A stretch of 64,000 nucleotides of DNA from an uncultured Clostridia bacterium (GTDB lineage: Bacteria; Bacillota; Clostridia; Christensenellales; Borkfalkiaceae), in the NCBI GenBank assembly GCA_949283125.1, contig CASDRK010000013.1, forward strand, positions 26,014-90,013, given 5' to 3'. The translations under genes and the position numbers were made by a program. Below the pieces are notes generated by a model, which did not search any database, had not been told where the DNA came from, and saw nothing but the letters and a program-made list of their open reading frames with translations. Of the stretch, positions 42,793 through 49,754 are shown piece by piece (the stretch's first letter is position 1; every line of letters begins with the position of its first letter).

Positions 42793-44202
42793 TTACTTCC
42801 TCAGATAATATTTACCGCTCAACTCCTCTTCCGTCATAGTTTTACTGTCGTCAATATACTCGCCTCTGTATTCTTGCGGGAAATATTTTTCTCTTATTTC
42901 GGATAGCGATAAGGTGTCAAGATTATTTATTAACTCCTGAGTTTTTGTCTCATCTCTTTTATCCATATATTCACTCAGCGACATATCTAAAATTTGTTTC
43001 CGCGCATAGATAAAAGCACTTTCCTCGCTATTACCGCAAGACCAATCTTTAAATGGCATTAAAATTGTATTATTTCCGGAATATAATCTTTCTTCCAAAG
43101 CTGTAAAATCGGCTTCATTAAAAACATCATTATTGTATTCTTTCCCTAGAACGGCACGATTATTTTTGTTGTTTTCAACAGTAAAGAATTGATATTTATT
43201 ATCTTCAAAAACCGATACGAGTAAGGGCTTTTTATATTTTTTATGCAAATCGACCAGTGTATCAACAATATTATATGACCAATTTATTGTCCTCCAATAT
43301 CCCAAAAGCTTGTTATTTAACCTCGCTCCACACTCGATTAAAAGCTTTATGGCGCGCTTTGTAAGCTGCTCCTCATCATATTCACGATGATATAACTTCA
43401 TATAGGTTTTTTCATCGTAGGTACTTGTTACATTGATTGTCTGAATTGCAGCCAGTAATATATCTTTTTCAACATCATCGAGTTTCTGAATTCTGTTGCA
43501 CACAGCGTTTTCGTCGTCATCAATTGCATTATTAATATCCCGCCATATATTTTGCCGCTTGCTGAATATAAATTTTTTGCCGGCTTCCCATACTTTTTCA
43601 TCTGTACTGCAGTTATGCATAAGCATTGACTGCTTATATATTTCAAACTTTATACCAGCCAGTACATCAGGCAACACATCATGGCAACACAAATCGATAT
43701 CTCCAAGCCACATATTAAGCTCTGCCATAGAATAACGACAAGCTTCTTCGTTTTTAGATTCAATCGCAGGAAGAAAAACCTGATAAAAATTATTGACTAT
43801 AAAATCAAATTCATTATCTTCATTTACTGAAAGACCATCGTCTACCATCTTTCTTAAAAGCTCTTTAAACCTTGTTTCTATAATCAACTCCTGCTCTTCT
43901 CTGATTTGATACAACTCATCAGGGTTATATCGCGACATCCACTTATCGTCACAGATAAAATATCTCTCTGCAAAGTCAGTTTCTTCATTTCTCGTTCCGT
44001 TCAGGATTTCATCAACTGTCACTCTGAAATAATTTGCCAGTCGTTTCAGGTCATCTATATTCGGCAAAGATTTGCCGCCTTCCCATTTGCTGATAGCTGC
44101 ATCTGAATATCCACCATTAAATTTTAAAGAAAGCTGTACTTGTGTTAGTCCTTTTTCTTCACGTAAACTCTTTAAAAATTTTCCGATTAACACCTTATCC
44201 AT
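42793..44202 (-). CDS. XRE-type regulator with long C-terminal domain, second paralogue
   Basis: 469 residues: an N-terminal helix-turn-helix (TQVQLSLKFNGGYSDAAISKW, VTVDEILNGTRNEE) followed by about 400 unassigned residues rich in Asp, Glu, Asn and Tyr. The N-terminal layout is like that of the next gene, so the pair may come from duplication. It starts directly after the 131-residue gene's stop (no gap), hence the three are surely one transcript. Confidence 0.8.
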   Translation of the reverse strand: MDKVLIGKFLKSLREEKGLTQVQLSLKFNGGYSDAAISKWEGGKSLPNIDDLKRLANYFRVTVDEILNGTRNEETDFAERYFICDDKWMSRYNPDELYQIREEQELIIETRFKELLRKMVDDGLSVNEDNEFDFIVNNFYQVFLPAIESKNEEACRYSMAELNMWLGDIDLCCHDVLPDVLAGIKFEIYKQSMLMHNCSTDEKVWEAGKKFIFSKRQNIWRDINNAIDDDENAVCNRIQKLDDVEKDILLAAIQTINVTSTYDEKTYMKLYHREYDEEQLTKRAIKLLIECGARLNNKLLGYWRTINWSYNIVDTLVDLHKKYKKPLLVSVFEDNKYQFFTVENNKNNRAVLGKEYNNDVFNEADFTALEERLYSGNNTILMPFKDWSCGNSEESAFIYARKQILDMSLSEYMDKRDETKTQELINNLDTLSLSEIREKYFPQEYRGEYIDDSKTMTEEELSGKYYLRK

Positions 44203-44598
44203 TTATACTACCTCCGAAAGTTGCCTTCTCATATCTTTGGAAATTATTTTTTGCATTTTTATATAATAAAAAGTTTTATTCTCTCTCAGCCTTTTTTTCG
44301 GCATTGCACGTTCATAAACTTCATCATAAGCAACGCATTTGCAAGCCCGTTGATCCGTAGAGTTAGTCACCCTAAAATACAAATCATTATTCGCGTCAAC
44401 ACGTCCGGCGATGTATTCTTCATGAGATATTTTACACACCGCGTTAATTGCATCTTTCCAGTCATGTTTAACCCTTGGAAACAGGCGAACTTTTGCTGCC
44501 GCCTCTTTTCCGTTATCTGCTTTAACATAAAATGACTTAATAATATAATGGCTTTTTCTCACGTGTCCGCATTTTGCTTCTACTTTATAGTAGTTCAT
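44203..44598 (-). CDS. Hypothetical protein, first gene of the XRE operon
   Basis: 131 basic residues beginning MNYYKVEAKCGHVRKSHYIIKS and ending MRRQLSEVV. KCGHV and CKISHEEY, ACKCVAYDE give four or more Cys/His that might bind zinc. No family recognised. Ribosome site GGAGGT. It precedes two XRE regulators without a gap. Confidence 0.7.
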   Translation of the reverse strand: MNYYKVEAKCGHVRKSHYIIKSFYVKADNGKEAAAKVRLFPRVKHDWKDAINAVCKISHEEYIAGRVDANNDLYFRVTNSTDQRACKCVAYDEVYERAMPKKRLRENKTFYYIKMQKIISKDMRRQLSEVV

Positions 44599-44765
44599 AA
44601 CGACCTCCTTTGTTTTCTTGGCTATATCATAGCAACAAATCGGTCAGTTGTTCTCCCTGAAATTTTAAACAACGAATATTAAACATAATAGAAGCGTTAA
44701 GTTATAGTAGAATTTTATCATCAGCTTCAAAATAAGTCAATACATAGTAAAGCGATATGGTGTTG

Positions 44766-44812
44766 AAAGGTATATGGCGAGGCGCATTAAATGCGCCTCG
44801 CCATATACCTTT
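44766..44812. terminator. Perfect 23-bp hairpin after hipA
   Basis: Arms 44766-44788 and 44790-44812 around one base, A-rich on the left and T-rich on the right, so it can stop transcripts from both sides. It lies 18 bases after the hipA stop. The rest of 44599-44830 shows only the upstream region of the XRE operon. Confidence 0.85.
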
Positions 44813-44830
44813 ATTATATTAACTTCAAAT

Positions 44831-45925
44831 TTAGCATTTTAAAGAATTTTTTGTATAGTTGATAATCTTCCTGCACTTCCCGATATCCAGGTCCGTTTGG
44901 CGGGCAACCTCTATTAAATCTTTCTCCGTGGGATTGCCGCTGCCTGCTGCCGTCATTTCATGCTCGGCTTTATCGGGCGTGCGCGTTATATCGTAGAACG
45001 GAGACAGCTTGTAGCCGTCCCGCTTCTCGTCGAAAAGGAAGGCAAAGTTCTTGCCGTGGTCGTCCTTGTTTCCGTAAAATACATTGAAACACATTCTACC
45101 GAAAGCCTCGTAAGAATCGCGTTCATCGGCACATATTCGCTGGGTAACCTTGATTAAATGAATATAATCGAGGTTGGGAATTCTGTGTGACGTCTCCAGA
45201 AGCGAGGACAGCGAAATCATGTGTACACGACCCTCGGGCGTTCTGTCAAATCTCTTTGCGCCGAAATAACCCGAACAGATTTCCGAAGGAAACAGTCGGC
45301 ACTCATTTACATTCAGCCCGCACCTTCTGGCGGCGAGGTTGGCATTATACTCCGCTACACCTATATCGGGAGGGTCAAGGCGGCAGGGAAACTTTACTAT
45401 CCATTCCTCGCCGTCAATTTTAATGTGTGCCTTGGGGCGGGCGCCGCCGCTCGAACCGCCGAGGCTGTAAATTTCGTCAAGCGTTGCGTTGTCGGCGTCG
45501 TCGTTTAAAATGTCGTTTACTTCCCTGCATATCAGGTCGAGTTCGACAGTCTGCGCATAGTCCGGCTTGCCCTGATTGGGTTCAAAAGTAAGCCCTCCCA
45601 GCCCTTGACCGCTTATTAGCGTGAGCTTTGTGAGCGGAGACAGGCGGCTGTAATTTATGCCGCGCTTGGCCAACATACGAACGACAAGAAGTTCGCCCCA
45701 CCCGTCGGGCAGACAGTCGGCAAAAACGCCGTACAGCCCCCCGAATATGTCCTTTCTATTGATAAAAACCCTATCTTCAAGCGGCAGCGAAAAGGGAGAA
45801 ATGTTGAAGCCGTTTTTCAGCCACTTCTCGTCATACTGAAAGGCGATGCCCTCGTCGAGCTGAGCAAGATAGCCGACGATTTTGCCGTTGTATTTTACGG
45901 TGAGCTTTTTAATATCGGTAATCAT
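44831..45925 (-). CDS. hipA: HipA family kinase toxin
   Basis: A 364-residue HipA-type Ser/Thr kinase. It shows LPDGWGELL near residue 73, a Gly-rich loop GGSSGGARPKAHIK that corresponds to the autophosphorylation segment, the catalytic GNKDDHGKNFAFLF and the metal-binding LSPFYDIT. HipA proteins halt growth by phosphorylating targets such as glutamyl-tRNA synthetase (known for the E. coli protein). The ATG overlaps the hipB stop (ATGA). With HipB it should form a type II toxin-antitoxin module that represses its own promoter. Confidence 0.92.
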   Translation of the reverse strand: MITDIKKLTVKYNGKIVGYLAQLDEGIAFQYDEKWLKNGFNISPFSLPLEDRVFINRKDIFGGLYGVFADCLPDGWGELLVVRMLAKRGINYSRLSPLTKLTLISGQGLGGLTFEPNQGKPDYAQTVELDLICREVNDILNDDADNATLDEIYSLGGSSGGARPKAHIKIDGEEWIVKFPCRLDPPDIGVAEYNANLAARRCGLNVNECRLFPSEICSGYFGAKRFDRTPEGRVHMISLSSLLETSHRIPNLDYIHLIKVTQRICADERDSYEAFGRMCFNVFYGNKDDHGKNFAFLFDEKRDGYKLSPFYDITRTPDKAEHEMTAAGSGNPTEKDLIEVARQTDLDIGKCRKIINYTKNSLKC

Positions 45926-46215
45926 AATTTTAGGTCCCTGATGTTGGTGACGGGCGGCTTTTTGAAGAGCTCGTTGAAATCTTCAAGGCAATCGAGCGCG
46001 TTGGCGATTTTTACAAGTGAAAGGAGCGATATTTCGCCCGATTGCTCAAACCTGCGGATAGAACCATAGCTCACGCCCGTGCGCTCGGCAAGTTGCTTTT
46101 GGGTGAGCCTTTTTGCCTTCCTCGCCGCCTTTTCACGCTTAACAAGCTCATATATTGTGCCCGTCAACGACTGTGCCGCCACAAAGTCGGATATATCGAA
46201 AGTGTTCTTAATCAT
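45922..46215 (-). CDS. hipB: HipB antitoxin/repressor
   Basis: 97 residues with a Cro/CI helix-turn-helix (LTQKQLAERTGVSYGSIRRFEQ). It binds and blocks HipA and represses the operon. The ATG lies 9 bases from the -10 box, so the mRNA is almost leaderless. Two 16-bp palindromes flank the promoter (46218-46274). A near-copy of this protein is at 48857-49150, differing at about eight positions. Confidence 0.9.
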   Translation of the reverse strand: MIKNTFDISDFVAAQSLTGTIYELVKREKAARKAKRLTQKQLAERTGVSYGSIRRFEQSGEISLLSLVKIANALDCLEDFNELFKKPPVTNIRDLKL

Positions 46216-46217
46216 AG

Positions 46218-46274
46218 TACTAATATTTTAGCAATAATTCTTTATATTGTCAATATATTGCCAAAATTTTGGCA
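46218..46274 (-). promoter_or_regulatory. hipBA promoter with paired operators
   Basis: Promoter TTGACA (46253-46248), 17 bp, TAAAAT (46230-46225). Operator 1, TACTAATATTTTAGCA (46218-46233), covers the -10 box; operator 2, TGCCAAAATTTTGGCA (46259-46274, perfect palindrome), lies just upstream of the -35. Their starts are 41 bp apart, the same as at the second copy (49153-49209). Confidence 0.8.
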
Positions 46275-46301
46275 GTCTTAAACTTATATTTCAGTAAATA
46301 A

Positions 46302-46332
46302 CGAAAAAGCACTCAAAATGAGCGCTTTTTCG
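46302..46332 (-). terminator. Terminator of the former tRNA-Leu gene
   Basis: A 14-bp stem (46302-46315 with 46319-46332) with T5 downstream in the minus direction, directly after the CCA end of the tRNA-Leu fragment. Confidence 0.75.
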
Positions 46333-46333
46333 A

Positions 46334-46390
46334 TGGTGCTTGTGATCGGACTTGAACCGATACGGTTTGTTCAACCGAGGGATTTTAAGG
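46334..46390 (-). pseudogene. 3' half of tRNA-Leu(UAA)
   Basis: Read on the minus strand: CTTAAAA anticodon loop (anticodon TAA), TCCCT stem strand, a long variable arm CGGTTGAACAAACCG, T arm ATCGG-TTCAAGT-CCGAT, then CACAAG and GCACCA. The 5' half is missing: left of the anticodon loop the sequence becomes the 170-bp repeat. So this is not a working tRNA but the trace of an insertion at the anticodon loop. Confidence 0.85.
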
Positions 46391-46551
46391 CATAAGCACC
46401 GAAAATTTGTTAAAATTTAACATAGTAAAAATCATTAAAAACGGGCGGTTTTGAGCCAAAACCTGCTCTTACCCGCCCGAAAATGCAACTTTTCAGTCCG
46501 CGCCGACTTTGTTTAAAATCAACATCTTCCTTCAACTTCCCAAATGTTAAC
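46382..46551. repeat. 170-bp direct repeat, copy 2 (next to tRNA-Leu fragment)
   Basis: Same sequence and orientation as 41502-41671, 4,880 bp away. Its first nine bases overlap the anticodon loop of the tRNA-Leu fragment. Likely an element end or attachment region. With the hip operators, the tRNA fragment and the leader RNA it fills the gene-free stretch 46216-46883. Confidence 0.85.
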
Positions 46552-46561
46552 AAATCAACAC

Positions 46562-46596
46562 ACCCGTCCCCCAGAATCCCTGGCGGACGGGTTTTT
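46562..46596 (+). terminator. Terminator after repeat copy 2
   Basis: ACCCGTCC pairs with GGACGGGT (46562-46569, 46585-46592), inner CCAG/CTGG, then five T. It shields the next promoter from transcription coming from the left. Confidence 0.75.
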
Positions 46597-46622
46597 ATTG
46601 CACTTGATTTTAGTCAATTGTA

Positions 46623-46651
46623 TTGACAAAACTATTCTTCTATGTTATCAT
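46623..46651 (+). promoter_or_regulatory. Promoter of the RNase III-Thg1-like operon
   Basis: TTGACA (46623-46628), 17 bp, TATCAT (46646-46651). Transcription should start near 46658, 226 bases before the first ATG. Confidence 0.65.
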
Positions 46652-46657
46652 TAGTTT

Positions 46658-46848
46658 GTCTAAGGGTATAACCAACTAAACGGTCGGTCGTAAAATTAGC
46701 TTGTTTGATTTGTCTTATGCAAGTGAGCCATTTCAAATAATATTGGTTTACGAAACACTTTTTAATTAGTTGTGCCTGATTTGGTTCACGGAAGTAGTGC
46801 ACCTTTTATCAGGCTATTATTATGCCCTCCCGACGCGGAGGCTTTTTT
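46658..46848 (+). ncRNA. Candidate structured leader RNA or small RNA
   Basis: A non-coding stretch between promoter and RNase III gene. It holds a clear two-part hairpin: GCCTGAT (46774-46780) with ATCAGGC (46808-46814), inside it GGTTCAC with GTGCACC (one mismatch) around GGAAGTA. It ends in a terminator-like stem CCTCC/GGAGG (46826-46830, 46837-46841) with six T at 46843-46848. So a short RNA of about 190 bases could be made on its own, with read-through giving the operon mRNA. No known riboswitch class recognised. Confidence 0.5.
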
Positions 46849-46883
46849 ATTGCCTTCAATTAATTTACTTTACGGAGGTAACC

Positions 46884-47879
46884 ATGAACAATCGCGATTT
46901 ACAACAAATTGAACAACTCCTTGAATATGAGTTCAACGAAACTATGATTTTGCAACAAGCATTCATAAGGCGTTCTTACTCTCAAGAGAAAGGCGGCGAA
47001 AACAACGAAGTACTGGAATTTATTGGCGACAAGGCTCTTGATTTCATAGTTATAAAGAAACTTGCCGAATATTATGGAAATTTTAAAAAAGACGGAGAGT
47101 TCTCGTCTAAATATAAGGAGGGTAAGCTTACCGAAATCAAAAAAAAGCTTGTCAACAGTTCTATGCTTGCACACAGAATTAATATTCTCGGACTTAACAA
47201 ATACCTGATAATGGGCAACAGCGACATAAAGAAAAATGTACAAGATGAAGAGCACGTCAAGGAGGACTTGTTCGAAGCTATAGTCGGGGCCGTAGCAATA
47301 GATAGCAGCTGGGATATAGATGAAATTCAGGACGTAGTCGAAAAAATGCTCGATATAGAATATTACCTTGAAAACGGCTTTAACGATGACGAAAACTATG
47401 TCGACCTTATTCAACAGTGGTCACAGAAACAATACGGTGAACTTCCACTATATAATGTATATCTAGAAGATGAAAATGCTGAGGAATACACCTGCGAGCT
47501 GACATTACCCGATATAGACGGATATTTCGAGGGCGAAGGTTACAGCAAAAGCCAGGCGAGAATGGATGCAGCGGCTAAAGCTTACGAATATCTCGATAAA
47601 AATAATATGCTGCTGACTATGGAAGATGAAGTAGGCAAACCCGATGAAAGCCGCGCCATAAATCAATTGCAGGAACTCGCCCAAAAGGGTTATATCAATA
47701 TGCCGGAATACATTTTTGAAGAATATCATGACGACGATGGCAACCCTGTATGGCATTGCGAATGCCATGTCGACGGGCAGGAATTTTATTATAGTTACGA
47801 TTTACCCGTCAAAAAAGAGGCAAAGCGAAAAGCTGCTTACAGCATGCTTAGGCAGGTACTCGGCTATTCGGACGACTGA
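46884..47879 (+). CDS. Ribonuclease III with two dsRNA-binding domains
   Basis: 331 residues; housekeeping RNase III is about 230. Residues 1-150 are the catalytic domain with the signature NNEVLEFIGDKALDF (E42, E45, D49) and the second acidic pair in EDLFEAIVG (D128, E131), so the four metal-site residues are kept. Two double-stranded RNA-binding domains follow: about 165-235 (SKSQARMDAAAKAYEYL) and about 258-330 (KKEAKRKAAYSML). Two such domains after one RNase III domain are unusual in bacteria. GGAGGT precedes ATG 46884 by 4 bases. It is the first of three coupled genes with a Thg1-like protein, in AT-rich island DNA, so it is an accessory enzyme and not the cell's main rnc. Confidence 0.88.
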   Translation: MNNRDLQQIEQLLEYEFNETMILQQAFIRRSYSQEKGGENNEVLEFIGDKALDFIVIKKLAEYYGNFKKDGEFSSKYKEGKLTEIKKKLVNSSMLAHRINILGLNKYLIMGNSDIKKNVQDEEHVKEDLFEAIVGAVAIDSSWDIDEIQDVVEKMLDIEYYLENGFNDDENYVDLIQQWSQKQYGELPLYNVYLEDENAEEYTCELTLPDIDGYFEGEGYSKSQARMDAAAKAYEYLDKNNMLLTMEDEVGKPDESRAINQLQELAQKGYINMPEYIFEEYHDDDGNPVWHCECHVDGQEFYYSYDLPVKKEAKRKAAYSMLRQVLGYSDD

Positions 47880-47890
47880 TGAGGTGATAT

Positions 47891-48559
47891 ATGCAAAAGA
47901 AGGTAACGCAATTTGAATACACAAAATCAGGAGAAAAATTTCTCCCGTTAATAAGAGAAGCAGACATCATATTGAGGAGCGACGAATATATTGTAATTCA
48001 CCTTGACGGAGTAAAATTTACAAGTAGATACCTAAAGGCGGTAGATAGAAGCATTAAAAAGCAAGTTTTTGAATGTTTAACTAATGCAGCAATTGAACTT
48101 TGCAATTTTTTTCAAAGTTCACGAGTGGCATATGTTTATGGCGACGAGGTATCTATATTATTACAAGGTGATGTCGTTAAAGAGAATTACCATAACAGAA
48201 TTCAAAAACTCTGTTCAATTGCATCAAGTATTTTAAGTGTAAACTTTTTAAATCAGCTTATAGTTCATGGCATTGATGGGTTACCTACTGATTTTAAAAC
48301 TAACTGTTTCTTTGCAGCTAAAGCCCACAATATCCCAAACGATATAGTAAATGATTATTTTAAATGGCGGTTGATGGGCTGCAAGAAGCTCATTTTTGAT
48401 AAAAAAGAGCAATTTGATAAATGTGAAGATTGGGAAAAGTTCGGACACCTTATAATTTTTGATAATGACTGGAAAGTTATATCTATAGATTTTTACAATG
48501 ATAAATTAGTAAAGACACCCCAGTCCGAATATTTTAAACTAAAAGGAGGTAATGTATGA
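47891..48559 (+). CDS. Thg1-like protein (3'-5' nucleotidyltransferase)
   Basis: 222 residues resembling the tRNA-His guanylyltransferase/Thg1-like family, which adds nucleotides to RNA 5' ends in the 3'-to-5' direction. The first metal motif is VIHLDGVKFTSRYLK (D39), compare RxDGRxFxxxTK in Thg1; the second is YVYGDEVSILL (D85, E86), compare YGxSDExSF. NDYFKWRLMGCKK matches the family's NYFxWRxxDA region. The protein is divergent, so a related palm-fold polymerase cannot be ruled out. The start lies 11 bases after the RNase III stop with GAGGTG between; its stop overlaps the next ATG (ATGA). Likely role: repair or marking of RNA 5' ends, perhaps after RNase III cleavage (inference). Confidence 0.78.
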   Translation: MQKKVTQFEYTKSGEKFLPLIREADIILRSDEYIVIHLDGVKFTSRYLKAVDRSIKKQVFECLTNAAIELCNFFQSSRVAYVYGDEVSILLQGDVVKENYHNRIQKLCSIASSILSVNFLNQLIVHGIDGLPTDFKTNCFFAAKAHNIPNDIVNDYFKWRLMGCKKLIFDKKEQFDKCEDWEKFGHLIIFDNDWKVISIDFYNDKLVKTPQSEYFKLKGGNV

Positions 48560-48738
48560 GTAAGGGACGTGGTGTATCGGATCATCCCCACACGCAGCAA
48601 CAGCTCAATGATTATGCCAACCAGCATAACCCCAACAATCATGCATATTGGGATAAGCTTGATAATCACGCTAATCAATGCAATCCCAACAACGATAAGT
48701 ACTGGCACAGTCGGAAAAACGACGATGATTCAGATTAA
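48556..48738 (+). CDS. Small protein with two ANQ-NPNN-YW repeats
   Basis: 60 residues, very polar. Two repeats are seen: DYANQHNPNNHAYWDK and DNHANQCNPNNDKYWHS, spaced 18 residues. The rest is a basic N-terminus (MSKGRGVSDHPH) and an acidic tail (KNDDDSD). I do not know its function. GGAGGT lies 6 bases upstream and the ATG overlaps the Thg1-like stop, so it is made with it. It could bind RNA or be a regulator or toxin partner. Confidence 0.72.
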   Translation: MSKGRGVSDHPHTQQQLNDYANQHNPNNHAYWDKLDNHANQCNPNNDKYWHSRKNDDDSD

Positions 48739-48739
48739 A

Positions 48740-48778
48740 GACAAAGCCGCAGCAGAAAAATTCCGCTGCGGCTTTGTC
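48740..48778 (+). terminator. Terminator of the RNase III-Thg1-like operon
   Basis: A perfect 14-bp stem (48740-48753 with 48765-48778) beginning two bases after the stop codon, 11-base loop. Confidence 0.85.
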
Positions 48779-48827
48779 ATATTATAGACTTTTTTAATAA
48801 ATTATCACTCTGACTTCTATTTAACTC

Positions 48828-48860
48828 TTAATGATTAAAACTTTTTATGTCGATAATCAT
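48828..48860 (-). pseudogene. hipA remnant (first ten codons)
   Basis: ATG 48860 overlaps the second hipB stop exactly as in the intact module and encodes MIIDIKSFNH then TAA. The intact HipA begins MITDIKKL. Everything after is lost. Confidence 0.75.
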
Positions 48861-49150
48861 AATTTCAAATCTCTTATGTTGGTGACGGGCGGCTTTTTGA
48901 AGAGTTCGTTGAAGTCTTCAAGACAATCGAGCGCGTTGGCGATTTTTACGAGCGAAAGGAGTGATATTTCGCCCGTCTGCTCAAATCTACGGATAGAACC
49001 ACAACTCACCCCTGTGCGTATAGCAAGCTTCTTTTGGGTATACTTTTTAGCCTTACGCGCTGCCTTTTCTCGCTTTACAAGCTCATATATTGTGCCCGTC
49101 AACGACTGTGCCGGCACAAAGTCGGATATATCGAAAGTGTTCTTAATCAT
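48857..49150 (-). CDS. Orphan HipB-like antitoxin/repressor
   Basis: 97 residues, nearly the same as the HipB at 45922-46215 (changes include QKQLAERTGVSY to KKLAIRTGVSC in the helix-turn-helix region). Its toxin gene is reduced to a ten-codon stub. It keeps the same promoter and paired operators. It may still repress both hip promoters or neutralise the intact HipA. Confidence 0.88.
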   Translation of the reverse strand: MIKNTFDISDFVPAQSLTGTIYELVKREKAARKAKKYTQKKLAIRTGVSCGSIRRFEQTGEISLLSLVKIANALDCLEDFNELFKKPPVTNIRDLKL

Positions 49151-49152
49151 AG

Positions 49153-49209
49153 TACTAATATTTTAGTAATTTCCTGCCATTTTGTCAATATATTACCAAT
49201 ATTTTAGTA
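49153..49209 (-). promoter_or_regulatory. Promoter and paired operators of the orphan hipB
   Basis: TTGACA (49188-49183), 17 bp, TAAAAT (49165-49160). Operators TACTAATATTTTAGTA (49153-49168) and TACCAATATTTTAGTA (49194-49209), starts 41 bp apart as in the first copy. Confidence 0.8.
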
Positions 49210-49237
49210 GTCTCATAATCCATATTTCAATAATAAA

Positions 49238-49268
49238 CTGCGGCGCCGAAACAAAACCAGCGCCGCAG
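49238..49268. terminator. Terminator after the PPOX-like gene
   Basis: CTGCGGCGC pairs with GCGCCGCAG (49238-49246, 49260-49268), followed on the minus strand by TTTATTATT. Confidence 0.65.
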
Positions 49269-49332
49269 AACTTAGTTAAAAAACTTTTTAAACTTCATTA
49301 ATTCAATGCCTTAATTTTAACGGTAATAACAA

Positions 49333-49728
49333 TCAAAATTTGATTACAACAGGCGCGTGGGAGAATGAGTATATTGTCGCCGTGGCGTTTTTGAAATAGT
49401 ATACAGCTGTGTTACCGTCGAGTCCCGTCGTGTACATTTTGCGGAGCGAAGGATAGGCATCAAGCATGCTCTCCTGAGCCTCCACACGGTCGTCCAGAAC
49501 GAGCGTACCCTCGATACGAATCCACTCGTCGCCCTTCATCGCGCATATTTCCACCTTGGGATTTGCGTTAATCTGCCTGGCGACCGCCTTGCCTTTGCCC
49601 GTCTGTATGTACAACTTGTCATCAAAAATATGAGCCGTACCGAACGGCCTAACTCTCGGATGGTCACCATCCATCGTTGCGAGGTAATATGTCCCCGCAT
49701 CCTTCAAAAACTGACAAACCTGTTTCAT
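49333..49728 (-). CDS. Pyridoxamine 5'-phosphate oxidase-like flavoprotein
   Basis: 131 residues, split-barrel flavin-binding fold: YYLATMDGDHPRVRPFGTAHIFDDKLYIQTGKGKAVARQINANPKVEICAM is the standard start of small PPOX-like proteins. They bind FMN or F420 and reduce varied substrates. Ribosome site AGGAGG. It stands at the end of the minus-strand block behind the two nuclease-like genes; a role in defence is not suggested by its family. Confidence 0.88.
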   Translation of the reverse strand: MKQVCQFLKDAGTYYLATMDGDHPRVRPFGTAHIFDDKLYIQTGKGKAVARQINANPKVEICAMKGDEWIRIEGTLVLDDRVEAQESMLDAYPSLRKMYTTGLDGNTAVYYFKNATATIYSFSHAPVVIKF

Positions 49729-49754
49729 AAATCCTCCTTTAAATACTTAATTTC

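Noticed and set aside
46334-46394. A complete tRNA-Leu gene
   Set aside because: The 5' strand of the anticodon stem, the D arm and the 5' acceptor strand are absent; only the 3' half fits.
41502-46551. Composite transposon
   Set aside because: The bracketing repeats carry no transposase and no terminal inverted repeats; an integration or accretion event fits better.
48569-48787. A second frame over the small NPNN protein (72 residues, Ile/Thr/Met-rich)
   Set aside because: No ribosome site; the overlapping frame has GGAGGT and the coupled ATGA start.
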